This document shows, piece after piece, positions 53,114 through 61,887 of a stretch of 64,000 nucleotides of DNA. This DNA is from Ruania alba (GTDB taxonomy: Bacteria > Actinomycetota > Actinomycetes > Actinomycetales > Beutenbergiaceae), in assembly GCF_900105765.1 (NCBI RefSeq), contig NZ_FNTX01000001.1:62001-126000 (forward strand). The letters are read 5' to 3'. The translations under genes and the position numbers were made by a program. The notes below the pieces were generated by a model. That model did not search any database. It saw only the letters and a list, made by a program, of their open reading frames with translations, and was not told where the DNA came from. Position 1 is the stretch's first letter; each line of letters begins with the position of its first letter.

Positions 53114-54370
53114 ATGGTCCAGCGTCGAGTGCCCAAGGTGCGCGATCTCGCGCCCCTGCTGCAGTTCAAGCGTCCGGAGCTCGATGGTCGCAAGCGCCGG
53201 CTCGACGCCGCCCTGACCATCGACGACCTGCGCACCATCGCCCAGCGTCGCACTCCGAAAGCAGCCTTCGACTACACCGAAGGTGCTGCCGAGAAGGAGT
53301 TGTCCCTCGCCCGGGCCCGCCAGGCCTTCGAGGACGTCGAGTTCCACCCGGCGATCCTGCGCAACGTGGCCGACGTGGACACCAGCGTGGACGTCCTGGG
53401 CGGTTCCTCGGCGCTCCCGTTCGGCATCGCACCCACCGGGTTCACCCGGATGATGCAGACCGAGGGTGAGATCGCCGGCGCCACGGCCGCCCGGTCCGCC
53501 GGCATCCCGTTCTCGCTCTCCACGATGGGGACCGCCTCGATCGAGGACGTCGCCGCAGCCAACCCGACGGGGAGGAACTGGTTCCAGCTGTACATGTGGA
53601 AGGACCGGGACCGCTCGATGGCCCTGGTGAACCGCGCCGCCGAGGCCGGTTACGACACCCTCCTGGTCACCGTGGACGTCCCCGTGGCGGGTGCCCGCCT
53701 GCGGGACAAGCGCAACGGGATGACGATCCCGCCTTCACTCAGCGTCAAGACGGTGCTGAACGCGATCCCGCGCCCGGCCTGGTGGATCGACTTCCTCACC
53801 ACCGAACCGCTCGCGTTCGCCTCCCTGGACCGGTGGTCCGGCACCGTGGCCGAGCTGCTGGACAGCATGTTCGACCCGACCGTGGACTTCGAGGACCTGC
53901 GCTGGGTCTCCGAGCAGTGGCCCGGCAAGGTCGTGGTCAAGGGCATCCAGACCCTCGAGGACGCCCGCCGGGTGGCCGAGCTCGGCGTCGACGGCATCGT
54001 GCTCTCCAACCACGGCGGCCGCCAGCTCGACCGCGCCCCGATCCCGTTCCACCTGCTGCCCGAGGTGGCCACCGAGCTCGGCGACCAGCTCGAGATCATC
54101 CTCGACACCGGCATCATGAGCGGCGCCGACATCGTCGCTTCGCTCGCCCTCGGTGCCGACTTCACGCTCGTGGGCCGCGCCTACCTCTACGGCCTGATGG
54201 CCGGGGGCCGCGAGGGTGTGGACCGAATGATCGAGATCCTCGGCTCCGAGGTCGAGCGCACGATGAAGCTGCTCGGCGTCTCCTCGGTGGCCGAGCTCGA
54301 GCCTGCGCACGTGACCCAGCTGCGCCGGCTGCTGCCGATCGAGCACGGGGTTCCCGCCCGCACCCGCTGA
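53114..54370 (+). CDS. FMN-dependent alpha-hydroxy-acid oxidase (LldD-like)
   Basis: A 418-residue TIM-barrel flavoenzyme oxidising L-lactate or another 2-hydroxy acid to the keto acid. Seen are [31 protein letters not shown], the FMN site [25 protein letters not shown] and the catalytic-His region [13 protein letters not shown]. These are followed by [31 protein letters not shown], here split between phosphate-binding strands. The start follows GAGGAG. It is monocistronic, ending at a hairpin shared with the converging isomerase gene. Possible roles include L-lactate or L-lactaldehyde-derived lactate oxidation. Confidence 0.93.
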   Translation: MVQRRVPKVRDLAPLLQFKRPELDGRKRRLDAALTIDDLRTIAQRRTPKAAFDYTEGAAEKELSLARARQAFEDVEFHPAILRNVADVDTSVDVLGGSSALPFGIAPTGFTRMMQTEGEIAGATAARSAGIPFSLSTMGTASIEDVAAANPTGRNWFQLYMWKDRDRSMALVNRAAEAGYDTLLVTVDVPVAGARLRDKRNGMTIPPSLSVKTVLNAIPRPAWWIDFLTTEPLAFASLDRWSGTVAELLDSMFDPTVDFEDLRWVSEQWPGKVVVKGIQTLEDARRVAELGVDGIVLSNHGGRQLDRAPIPFHLLPEVATELGDQLEIILDTGIMSGADIVASLALGADFTLVGRAYLYGLMAGGREGVDRMIEILGSEVERTMKLLGVSSVAELEPAHVTQLRRLLPIEHGVPARTR

Positions 54371-54421
54371 CGCTCCGCCGGATTCCAGCGCACGACGGCG
54401 GCCGGTCGCCATGCGAGGCGT

Positions 54422-54454
54422 GCGCTCACCCGGGGTGCGTGCCCGGGTGAGCGC
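54422..54454. terminator. Bidirectional terminator hairpin
   Basis: A perfect 13-bp inverted repeat, GCGCTCACCCGGG (54422-54434) with CCCGGGTGAGCGC (54442-54454) around a 7-nt loop, separates the converging hydroxy-acid oxidase and isomerase genes. Confidence 0.8.
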
Positions 54455-54459
54455 CGCCG

Positions 54460-56109
54460 TCAGCGGGTGAGTGAGGTGTCCCCGCACAGGTGCACCGGCA
54501 CGCCCAGGGCGTCGAAGAGCGCGGCCTTCGCCGTGAGTGCGCGGTCGGCGGTCTCGGCGTCGGGTGCGTAGACGACGTTCAGGTGGTTGGCCTTGTGCCG
54601 CGCCATGAACTGGTCTCGGCTGACCCCGTGCAGCACCGCGTGCATGATCGGCCACTCCGGGTTGGTGGCCTCCTTGCGGCGCCGGGTCTCCTCCTCGGGC
54701 AGCGCGACCACCGAGGCGCGGCCCATGTCCACCTGGAGCTTGCCCTCGGCGATGTAGACCCGCGACCAGACGATCTCGCCCGGCTTGGAGATCCCGTTGA
54801 TCGTGGAGCCGCCGGCGGGGAAGAACACCGGGCCCTGCCGCCAGCCCTCGGCGTCGGCGTAGCCGTTCTCGAAGTGTGACGGCGGCACCGAGCCGGAGAT
54901 CTCGAAGACCCAGACGAACTGACCGTCGTACTCCTCGCCCCAGCGCACGTCGTGCAGCGTGGTGGCCGGGTCCAGGCCCATCGCGGTCCAGATCCGGTTC
55001 GTCACCAGCGCGTCCACGGCCACGCCCTCGTCCGCCTCGTTGAAGTGGGGCAGCGCCTTGTCCTCCCAGAGCACGTGCTCGCCGTCGCGGGAGCGTACCG
55101 GCGGGCGGGAGACGTTGTTCAGCAACCCCTCGGGCAGGTCGGAGGCGGGGGAGAGGTCCTTCAGCCCTTGCTGGTACTGGATGCCCACGGCGTCCAGCCC
55201 GAAGTCGTCGGCGATCCGCAGTGCCGCGATGTACATCTTGTGCTGCCAGCGCAGCTGGTCCATGGTGAGCTCGGTGGCGTCGTCGGTGCCGGTGCGGAAG
55301 GTCATCCCGGCCTCCTCGAGCCAGGCCTGTACCTCGTCCGCCTCACTATCGGGCACCCGCTGCATCTCGGCCCACAGCGCCGACTGGGAGAGCCGCTCCT
55401 TGTAGATGCCGAGCCCGTTCAGCAACTCGTCGTCGAAGATGGCGTTGTACATGCCCATGCAGCCCTCGTCGAAGACACCGATGATGGCCTTCTCGCGCTG
55501 CAGTTGTGCGGCCAGCGCCCTGCCCAGCTCGGTCTCGGCGCTGTCCGGCAGCGCGGGAAGCGGGTGTACGTGCGAGGCGTCGTGGGTGATCGTGCCGGTC
55601 TGGACCCAGGTAGCGATCGCGTCGTGGAACCACTGGTCGGTACCGTCCACGGTCCACACCGTGGAGTACGGCTTGCCCATCTTCGTCATCCCGGCGTTGA
55701 TGCCGAGCAGGCCGACCAGGCCCGGCCAGTCACCGGCAAAGTTCGCGGCGGTGAGGATCGGGCCGCGGTGGGTGCGCAGGCCGGCGAGGATGTGGTGGCT
55801 GTACTGCCACACCGCCTCGGCCACGATCAGCGGGGCGTCCGGTGGAATCCGCGTGAACACCTCCAGTCCCATCCGCTGGCTGGAGATGAATCCGTGCCCG
55901 GTGGCCGGGTCCACGTCATTGGCGCGGATGACCTGCCAGCCGTGGGCGGCGAAGGCGTCGGTGATGATGCGCTCGAGCTCGACCTGGGTGGGCCAGCCGG
56001 CGCTGTTCGCGGACTCACGCAGGTCGCCGGAGGCCACCAGGTAGGCGGTCTTCTCCGGCGCTGCGGGCGGTTCGGCGAGGGTGGGGAGGGTATAGGTGGG
56101 GGTCGTCAT
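54460..56109 (-). CDS. L-fucose isomerase family protein
   Basis: A 549-residue protein of the L-fucose/L-arabinose isomerase superfamily in the form common in actinomycetes. Supportive segments are LVASGDLRESANSAGWPTQ, GRALAAQLQREKAIIGVFDEGCMGMYN (Glu of the metal site), GLDAVGIQYQQGLKDLSP (Asp/Gln of the site) and, near the C-terminus, FMARHKANHLNVVYAP with the metal-site His. It is shorter than classical FucI (about 590). It would convert L-fucose, or D-arabinose, to the ketose. The gene lies downstream of a LacI regulator whose 3' end contains the probable operator; fucose could come from the GH95 enzyme. Confidence 0.85.
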   Translation of the reverse strand: MTTPTYTLPTLAEPPAAPEKTAYLVASGDLRESANSAGWPTQVELERIITDAFAAHGWQVIRANDVDPATGHGFISSQRMGLEVFTRIPPDAPLIVAEAVWQYSHHILAGLRTHRGPILTAANFAGDWPGLVGLLGINAGMTKMGKPYSTVWTVDGTDQWFHDAIATWVQTGTITHDASHVHPLPALPDSAETELGRALAAQLQREKAIIGVFDEGCMGMYNAIFDDELLNGLGIYKERLSQSALWAEMQRVPDSEADEVQAWLEEAGMTFRTGTDDATELTMDQLRWQHKMYIAALRIADDFGLDAVGIQYQQGLKDLSPASDLPEGLLNNVSRPPVRSRDGEHVLWEDKALPHFNEADEGVAVDALVTNRIWTAMGLDPATTLHDVRWGEEYDGQFVWVFEISGSVPPSHFENGYADAEGWRQGPVFFPAGGSTINGISKPGEIVWSRVYIAEGKLQVDMGRASVVALPEEETRRRKEATNPEWPIMHAVLHGVSRDQFMARHKANHLNVVYAPDAETADRALTAKAALFDALGVPVHLCGDTSLTR

Positions 56110-56115
56110 GACCCC

Positions 56116-56144
56116 ATCGTGCCCGTAATCGATTACCGAGACAA
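56116..56144 (-). promoter_or_regulatory. Isomerase promoter with LacI operator, inside the 3' end of lacI
   Basis: On the minus strand, TTGTCT (56144-56139) and CACGAT (56121-56116) are 17 bp apart. The spacer contains GTAATCGATTAC (56125-56136), a perfect 12-bp LacI-type palindrome that includes the stop codon of the upstream lacI gene. Transcription would begin on or near the isomerase ATG at 56109. Confidence 0.7.
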
Positions 56145-57167
56145 GGGGGCATCGGGAGCCGGGACGTCCTGGACGACGGCCCGAGCCGGTCGTTGTGGAT
56201 CGGCGAACCGCTCCAGCAACAGATGAGCGGCTGCCGTGCCGAGGTCGCGCGGGTTCAGCGGCAGCAGGTGGATGTCCGTGGTGCGGGACGTGGCGAACGG
56301 CAGATCGCCGATGATCCCGACGCCGAGTGCCGGCCCCGTGATCGGGGCAGCTGACCCGCCTGGGCGAGGGACGCCGTCGGGAGCGGGCACCGGCACACCG
56401 TGCCGGTCGGCCAGGGCGCGCAGCACTCCGACGCCCACCAGATTGTTCGTCGCCACGACCGCATCGCACTCGACCCGGTCGAGCAGGTCGCCCAGGGCGT
56501 CGTAGCCGCCGTCCACGCGGAAGTTCGCGTGCACCAGCTGGTCCTCCTCGGCAGGAAGGCCGGCCTCGGCGAGCGCATGCCGCCACCCGTCGGCCCGCTC
56601 GACGGCGGTGCTCGTGCTGCGAGGTCCCGTCACGCAGGCGATCCGCCGGAATCCCTGGTCGATCAGCATGCTCGTGGCCCGACGGCCGAGCGCCTCGTTG
56701 TCGAACGCGACCTGGTCCACATCGTCATCGATGTGCCGGTCCAGCACCACCACACCGCGCCCCCGGGTGCGCAGCGCCTCCAGCGTGGGGGTGTGCGTGG
56801 CGGGCGCGATCAGCACTCCGGCCATGTTCTCGTGCTCGGCCACGGAGAGGTACCGGGACTCCTTGGCCGGATCGTCGTCGGTGTTGCACAGCACCACCGA
56901 GTAGCCGGCCTCCTGGGCGACGTCCTCCACGCCGCGCGCCACGGCGGTGAAGAACGGGTTCTCCACATCCGGCAGCACGAGGGCGACCACGTCGCTCGCG
57001 CGGCGCCGCAGCGAGCGAGCCGTCCGGTCCGGGACGTACCCGAGCAGTTCGACCGAGGTGCGCACGCGCGCGGCCAGCTCCGGGTTCACGTCCTTGCCGT
57101 TGAGTACCCGCGAGACCGTGGCCGTGGAGACGCCGGCATGGCTGGCGACGTCGACGATCCGAGCCAT
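56133..57167 (-). CDS. LacI-family repressor of the isomerase gene
   Basis: A 344-residue regulator with helix-turn-helix RIVDVASHAGVSTATVSRVL, hinge LGYVPDRTARSLRRRASDVV and a sensor domain (FDNEALGRRATSMLI; LGVGIIGDLPFATSRTTDIHLL). GAAGGAG six bases before the ATG sets the start. Its TAA lies inside the palindrome GTAATCGATTAC, 24 bp upstream of the isomerase start. It probably represses the isomerase until L-fucose or a related sugar is present. A leftward promoter with an inverted repeat lies in its own upstream region. Confidence 0.92.
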   Translation of the reverse strand: MARIVDVASHAGVSTATVSRVLNGKDVNPELAARVRTSVELLGYVPDRTARSLRRRASDVVALVLPDVENPFFTAVARGVEDVAQEAGYSVVLCNTDDDPAKESRYLSVAEHENMAGVLIAPATHTPTLEALRTRGRGVVVLDRHIDDDVDQVAFDNEALGRRATSMLIDQGFRRIACVTGPRSTSTAVERADGWRHALAEAGLPAEEDQLVHANFRVDGGYDALGDLLDRVECDAVVATNNLVGVGVLRALADRHGVPVPAPDGVPRPGGSAAPITGPALGVGIIGDLPFATSRTTDIHLLPLNPRDLGTAAAHLLLERFADPQRPARAVVQDVPAPDAPLSR

Positions 57168-57178
57168 AGGGCTCCTTC

Positions 57179-57222
57179 CGTATGATTCGGCTCATCGTAC
57201 GGGCGCGTCTCGAACCTGCCAT
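57179..57222 (-). promoter_or_regulatory. Probable lacI promoter and inverted repeat
   Basis: On the minus strand, ATGGCA (57222-57217) and TACGAT (57199-57194), 17 bp apart, precede the lacI gene. The -10 lies in one arm of the inverted repeat CGTATGAT-N7-ATCGTACG (57179-57201, one mismatch), suggesting autoregulation. It differs from the GTAATCGATTAC site. Confidence 0.5.
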
Positions 57223-57299
57223 CTGCTGGGGAGTCCATGGGTGGCATGCTGGAGGATGTCCGCCGAGCCCAGGCACTGCGAATGGAGATTTGACCCAGA

Positions 57300-58265
57300 A
57301 TGAGCGACGCCACGCCGATCTACCTGGACTGCGACACCGGAATCGACGACGCCTTGGCGCTCGCCTATCTGCTCGCCTCTCCGGAGGTGCACCTCGCCGG
57401 TATCGGCACGGTGAGCGGCAACACCTCGGCCACCGCTGCGGCGGAGAACACCCTCGCCCTGCTCGCCCTCGCCGGCCGGGAGGACATCGCCGTCGCCGTG
57501 GGTGCCGTCGATCCGCTGGCCGCTACTTACCGCGGCGGCGCGCCACAGGTGCATGGCGGCAACGGCATCGGCGGAGTCACGCTCGAGCCGGCGGTGGCCC
57601 GGCCAGACCCGCGGCACGCCGCGGACATGCTGATCGACCTTGCCAAGGCGCACCCGGGTGAGTTGCGCATCCTCGCGCTCGGCCCGCTGACCAACCTCGC
57701 CGTGGCGCTCGAGCGGGAGCCGAGCCTGCCAGACCTGGTGCGGGACGTCGTCGTGATGGGTGGGGCGGCCCTGGCGCCGGGGAACACCACACCGGTGGCG
57801 GAGGCGAACATCGCCAACGATCCCGAAGCGGCGGCGGCGGTGCTGCGGGCCGATTGGGACATCACCCTGGTGCCCTTGGACGTGACCATGGAGCACGTCC
57901 TCGACGAGCAGGGCCGCAAGCGTCTGCTCGAGTCGCCCGATCCGGTCGCGCGTGCCGTGGGTGAGGCGCTCGAGTCGTACCTGGACTTCTACCTCGACAT
58001 CTACGGCTATCGCGCGTGTGCGCTGCACGACCCGCTCGCGGCGACCCTGCTGGTGGGAACGGTGACCGCGACCCGGGCGCCGCACGTTCCGGTGGTGATC
58101 GACGACAGTGACGGGCCGGGGCGCGGCCAGACCATCGCAGACATGCGTGGCCAGCGCCGCGGCCCGGTGGACGTGCCCGGTGCACGGTGCCAGATGGTGC
58201 TGGAGACCGACCTCCAGGTCGCCCCCGTACTGCTGGACCGCCTGGCCGGGCCGCCGGTGGCATGA
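57300..58265 (+). CDS. Nucleoside hydrolase (IunH/RihA-type)
   Basis: A 321-residue inosine-uridine-preferring nucleoside hydrolase that splits ribonucleosides into base and ribose. The calcium-binding N-terminal motif is YLDCDTGIDDALALAYLL. Further family features are HGGNGIGGVTLEP, LRILALGPLTNLAVAL, VVMGGAALAPGNTTPVAEANIANDPEAA, split across strands, and CALHDPLAATLL with the catalytic His. No signal peptide. It is divergent from the lacI-isomerase operon, 132 bp apart, and is followed by an unrelated DinB-like gene 45 bp downstream. Confidence 0.94.
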   Translation: MSDATPIYLDCDTGIDDALALAYLLASPEVHLAGIGTVSGNTSATAAAENTLALLALAGREDIAVAVGAVDPLAATYRGGAPQVHGGNGIGGVTLEPAVARPDPRHAADMLIDLAKAHPGELRILALGPLTNLAVALEREPSLPDLVRDVVVMGGAALAPGNTTPVAEANIANDPEAAAAVLRADWDITLVPLDVTMEHVLDEQGRKRLLESPDPVARAVGEALESYLDFYLDIYGYRACALHDPLAATLLVGTVTATRAPHVPVVIDDSDGPGRGQTIADMRGQRRGPVDVPGARCQMVLETDLQVAPVLLDRLAGPPVA

Positions 58266-58310
58266 AGCCGGTGATCGTCGCGGGCAGCCTCCAGATCTGG
58301 ACGAGATGAC

Positions 58311-58874
58311 GTGCGTGGAGCGGAACTGATCACCGACGCGACCGCGGAGTTCGAGCGTGCGCTCCGGGAGCTGCCACCCCAGGCATGGGGGTGCCCGACG
58401 CCGTCGGAGATGAGCGTCAGAGACCTGGTCGGGCACGTGGTGGCAGGGAACCGCCTCACGGCGCTCCTGCTCACGGGCAGCTCGCGTGCGCAGGCTCTGG
58501 AGCAGATCGCTGGTGACCTGCTCGGCGACGACCCGTTCGCGGCGTTCGTCGCTTCGGCGCAGGAGCAGGCCGACGCGTTCGCCGTCGCCGCCCCGGAGCA
58601 GCCTGTCCCCGGGCCGGCCGGGATGGCGACGGCGGCCGACTATCTACGGTTCCGTCTCGTCGATCTCATCGTGCACGCGTGGGACCTGCGCCGCGGTGCC
58701 GGTCTCGACGACACCCTCGATCCGGACCTCGTGGACCATCTCCTGCGACTGGTGGAGCCGCACCTGCCCGAGATGGTGGCACTCGGTGTCTACGGCGACG
58801 GGCCGAGCGGAGCGCTTCTGCCCGAATCGCCGGCGCAGGCTCGCCTGCTCGATGCATTCGGCAGGCGGCCCTGA
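58311..58874 (+). CDS. TIGR03086/MDMPI-type DinB-fold metal-binding protein
   Basis: A 187-residue four-helix-bundle protein of the mycothiol-dependent maleylpyruvate isomerase (MDMPI) N-terminal type. The putative metal ligands are the conserved His in VRDLVGHVVAGN and the His in VDLIVHAWDLRRGAGLD. The C-terminus ends LPESPAQARLLDAFGRRP, also typical of TIGR03086 proteins. Such proteins are thought to catalyse thiol-transfer reactions with mycothiol; the substrate is unknown. The GTG start is uncertain. It converges on the next LacI gene with a 3-bp gap. Confidence 0.85.
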   Translation: MRGAELITDATAEFERALRELPPQAWGCPTPSEMSVRDLVGHVVAGNRLTALLLTGSSRAQALEQIAGDLLGDDPFAAFVASAQEQADAFAVAAPEQPVPGPAGMATAADYLRFRLVDLIVHAWDLRRGAGLDDTLDPDLVDHLLRLVEPHLPEMVALGVYGDGPSGALLPESPAQARLLDAFGRRP

Positions 58875-58877
58875 GGT

Positions 58878-59927
58878 CTATGCGGTGACCGCATCCCGGA
58901 TGTCGGCGGTGCTCGAACCGCGCACCACGAGCTCCGGGGCGAACTCCACCTGGCGGGCGGCGTCCGTTCCCGACTCGGTGAGCAGCATGTCTGCGGCTGT
59001 CCAGCCGAGAGTGTGCATCGGCTGGCGCACCGAGGTCAGCGGGGTGGTCAGCATCGAGGCGAACACGACGTCGTCGTAGCCCACCACGGCCATGTCCTCC
59101 GGGATCGAGACGTCGTTGTCGCGCAGCGCGCGCAAGGCGCCCAACGCGGTGAAGTCGTTCGCGCAGAACATGGCGGTCGGGCGGGGCCCGCTCTCGGCGA
59201 GCAGACGGCGAACGGCAGCGTCCGCCGCATCCGCGTTCAACGAGTCCAGGCTCACCTCGGTGAGCACCTCAGCGGGGTCCAGGCCGTGCTCGGCCAGGGT
59301 GGTGACCACGCCGTCTCGACGGTCCACGCACTGGCGCAGCGTCAGTGGGCCGTTCACGAAGACGAACCGGGTATGGCCGAGGCCGAGCAGGTGCTCGATC
59401 GCCAATGCCGCACCGCCGACGTCGTCCACTGCCACCGAGCCGACCTCCGGAACGGGGGAGGTGTGATCGAGCAGCACCACCTCGATGCCGCGCTCGCGCA
59501 GCGCGAGCAGACCATCCAGGCTCCCGTGCGAGGGGGTGGCGATCACACCACGGACCCCGTGCTCCTCGAACAGCCGCAGGAACCGGGCCTCGCGGTCGGG
59601 GTTCTCGTCGGAGCTGCACAGCATCAGCGTGTGGTCGTCCTGGGCAAGGCGGTCCTCGATCCCGCGGGCCATCTCGGTGAAGAACGGGTTGGCGATGTCG
59701 AGCACGACGGCGCCGACCGTGCTGATCTCACCGCTACGCAGCTGGCGTGCCGACGCGTTGCGCACGAACCGCAGTTCGGCGATGGCCTGCTCCACCTTGG
59801 CCCGGGTAGCGGGAGAGACGGAGTCGGGCCGGTTGAGGACGTTGGACACCGTACCGACCGAGACGCCTGCCTCCTTCGCCACATCGGTGACGCTCGGGCG
59901 CCTCGGGCCACCGTTTCGCCTGGGCAT
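58878..59927 (-). CDS. LacI-family transcriptional regulator
   Basis: A 349-residue regulator with helix-turn-helix VTDVAKEAGVSVGTVSNVLN, hinge FVRNASARQLRSGEISTVGAVV and a sensor domain (FCANDFTALGALRALRD; MAVVGYDDVVFASMLTTPLTSV). The ATG with GAGGAG upstream is used. No sugar gene adjoins it; its targets may be elsewhere. A LacI-like palindrome lies 38 bp upstream, so it is probably autoregulated. Confidence 0.92.
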   Translation of the reverse strand: MPRRNGGPRRPSVTDVAKEAGVSVGTVSNVLNRPDSVSPATRAKVEQAIAELRFVRNASARQLRSGEISTVGAVVLDIANPFFTEMARGIEDRLAQDDHTLMLCSSDENPDREARFLRLFEEHGVRGVIATPSHGSLDGLLALRERGIEVVLLDHTSPVPEVGSVAVDDVGGAALAIEHLLGLGHTRFVFVNGPLTLRQCVDRRDGVVTTLAEHGLDPAEVLTEVSLDSLNADAADAAVRRLLAESGPRPTAMFCANDFTALGALRALRDNDVSIPEDMAVVGYDDVVFASMLTTPLTSVRQPMHTLGWTAADMLLTESGTDAARQVEFAPELVVRGSSTADIRDAVTA

Positions 59928-59964
59928 GCTGCTCCTCGTCTGTATCGGATCTGCACCGATCCGG

Positions 59965-59984
59965 TGAGTGTATCGTTTCACTCA
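59965..59984. promoter_or_regulatory. LacI-type operator upstream of the lacI gene
   Basis: TGAGTG (59965-59970) and CACTCA (59979-59984) flank TATCGTTT; the core TGTATCGTTTCA has the CG centre and GTTTCA half-site common in LacI operators. It lies between the divergent regulator and phosphopantetheinyl transferase genes and could control both. Confidence 0.55.
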
Positions 59985-60008
59985 TCCGTGGGTGGTGCCT
60001 CTGCGAGA

Positions 60009-60533
60009 ATGACGGCGATGGCCGCCCCCGTGCCGACCGGCATCCCTGTCAGCGTGCACTGGCACCGCGCCGACCTCGGCACCGATGAGGCCCTGCGCCG
60101 CCACCTTGCCGATGACCTGACGCCCATGCCGGGAGCGGATCTGCGGATCGGCCACCTCTGCCCGCGTTGTGGCGGCTCGGACCACGGCCGCCCCTGGGCG
60201 CGCGCCGGCGAGCGCACCATCGCCGTCTCCGCCGCGCGTGCCGGGGGATACCTGGTGACCGCCGCTGGTCTCCCGCCCGTTGCCCGGATCGGGGTCGATA
60301 TCGAACGTGCCGAAGCGGGCCCCATCGACCGTGCGCTCGTCCTGCACCGGGAGGAGTCAGGTCAGGACGTCCTGCAGGTCTGGGTGGCGAAGGAGGCGAT
60401 CCTGAAGATGCTCGGTGTGGGGCTGAGCGTGCCGATGCCTTCGATCCGGGTGGCCGACTTCTCGGTGCAGGACCTGCCCGCACCCGCGGGCCTCCTCGCG
60501 CGGGTGTGCGTGAGCGAGGCACGCCCCGGCTGA
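60009..60533 (+). CDS. 4'-phosphopantetheinyl transferase superfamily protein
   Basis: A 174-residue enzyme that attaches 4'-phosphopantetheine to carrier-protein domains. The two signature motifs are RIGVDIERAEAG (magnesium-binding Asp/Glu, about residues 94-103) and WVAKEAILKMLGVGL (about 125-139). A Cys-containing segment HLCPRCGGSDHGRPWA matches the GxxHGRP region that contacts coenzyme A. It is shorter than Sfp (about 225) and lacks most of the C-terminal extension. A start three codons later (MAAPVP) is possible. It converges on an operon encoding an M1 peptidase and a Pls/PosA-type synthetase, whose carrier domain is its likely substrate. Confidence 0.88.
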   Translation: MTAMAAPVPTGIPVSVHWHRADLGTDEALRRHLADDLTPMPGADLRIGHLCPRCGGSDHGRPWARAGERTIAVSAARAGGYLVTAAGLPPVARIGVDIERAEAGPIDRALVLHREESGQDVLQVWVAKEAILKMLGVGLSVPMPSIRVADFSVQDLPAPAGLLARVCVSEARPG

Positions 60534-60558
60534 GGGGGGGGCGGGTGAGCGAGGCGGG

Positions 60559-61887
60559 TCAGCGCCACGCAGGCAGTGCGGCCTGGTGGAGCCAGGCGTC
60601 GAAGAATCCGTGCAGCGGCTCTCCGCCGATCTCCTCGGCCAACGCGACGAAATCCTCGGTGCAGACCACGCCTCCGCGGTGCTGCGCGACCCATCGCTGC
60701 AGCAGCCGCCCGAAGTCCTGGGCGCCGATCAGATCCCGCAGGGCCGCCAGCGTCAGCGCCCCGCGCTTGTAGACGCGATCATCGAACATGTCCGCCGCAC
60801 CCGGATCGCTGAGCCGCAGGTCCTGGGGCAGGGTGCTCAGCCGCTCGTGCTGGTGGGCCGCATGCTCGGCAATCCTCGGCCCACCGGAGTACTCCGACCA
60901 CACCCACTCGCTGAAGCAGGCGAATCCTTCGTGCAGCCAGATGTCCTGCCATGAGCTCGCCGTCACGGCATTGCCGAACCACTGGTGGGAGAGCTCGTGC
61001 GCGATCAGCCGTACGGCGCCCCAGTCGGCCGAGCAGTGGTTGCGTCCGAAGGTCGACAGGGCTTGCGACTCGAGCGGGATCTCCAACGCATCGTCGGTGA
61101 TCACGCAGGTGTAGGAGTCGAACGGGTAGGGCCCGAACGCGTCCTCGAAGCACGTCAGCATCTCGCGTTGCCGACCGAAGGATGCCGCGAACGCGTCCGC
61201 GGGCAGTCCCTCCGGCCGGAGGATCCGCATCGGTACGCCGGGCCCGTCCAGCGACTGCTCCCGGTACTTCCCGATCTGCACCGACGCCAGGTACGGCGCC
61301 ATCGGGTGGCGCTGCTGGAACGTCCATGTCCGCCGTGAGCCACGGCGTTCCACCGCGCATGTCTGGCCGCTGAAGGCCGCGGTGTAGTCGGCGGGCACGG
61401 TGAGGTGTACGTCGTAGCGGGCCTTGTCCCGCGCCTGGTCGTTGCACGGGAACCACGACGGCGACCCGTGCGGTTGCGAGGCCACGATCACCCCGTCGGT
61501 GAGCTCCTCCCAGCCTGCCTCGCCCAGGGTGGTCGAGCGCACCGGCCTGGGGTTGCCGCCGTACTCGATGCGGATCGTGAGCTCCGATCTGGCGGGCGCG
61601 GGCTGCTTCAGGGCGACGGTGAGCCGCTTCGCCTTGCGGGTGTACTTGCCGAGCGTGGCACCCGTCACGGACACCTTCGCCACGCGCAGCTCGTGCAGGT
61701 CGAAGCGCAGTGCGGAGGTCTCGGTGAGGGTGTGCAGCCGTACCACGGCCACGCCGCCGAGCAGGTTGCTGCGGGGTTGGTAGGTCAGGTCCAGCTGGTA
61801 GTGGTCGACGGCGTAGCTCGGGTCGCCGTGTCCAGGCATGTAGGTATCGGTCGTCTCGGGCATCACCGGGGTGTGCGGTCGGGTCAC
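60559..61887 (-). CDS. Short M1-family metallopeptidase
   Basis: A 442-residue zinc peptidase of the gluzincin M1 type, with an N-terminal beta domain and catalytic domain. It has HELSH (297-301) in LIAHELSHQWFGNAV, third zinc ligand Glu320 in WLHEGFACFSEWVW, and DDRVYKRGALTLAALRDLIG. The exopeptidase motif GAMEN is replaced by the stretch IPLESQALS. The C-terminal helical domain of full-length (850-residue) aminopeptidases is absent. GTG at 61887 is chosen because GGAGGAGGGAG lies just before it and it overlaps the TGA of the upstream gene. No signal peptide. It is translationally coupled to the Pls/PosA-type gene and may act on its peptide product. Confidence 0.9.
   Translation of the reverse strand: MTRPHTPVMPETTDTYMPGHGDPSYAVDHYQLDLTYQPRSNLLGGVAVVRLHTLTETSALRFDLHELRVAKVSVTGATLGKYTRKAKRLTVALKQPAPARSELTIRIEYGGNPRPVRSTTLGEAGWEELTDGVIVASQPHGSPSWFPCNDQARDKARYDVHLTVPADYTAAFSGQTCAVERRGSRRTWTFQQRHPMAPYLASVQIGKYREQSLDGPGVPMRILRPEGLPADAFAASFGRQREMLTCFEDAFGPYPFDSYTCVITDDALEIPLESQALSTFGRNHCSADWGAVRLIAHELSHQWFGNAVTASSWQDIWLHEGFACFSEWVWSEYSGGPRIAEHAAHQHERLSTLPQDLRLSDPGAADMFDDRVYKRGALTLAALRDLIGAQDFGRLLQRWVAQHRGGVVCTEDFVALAEEIGGEPLHGFFDAWLHQAALPAWR

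Noticed and set aside
54952-56226. A 424-residue open frame antisense to the isomerase
   Set aside because: It crosses the isomerase-lacI junction and its promoter, with no domain pattern.
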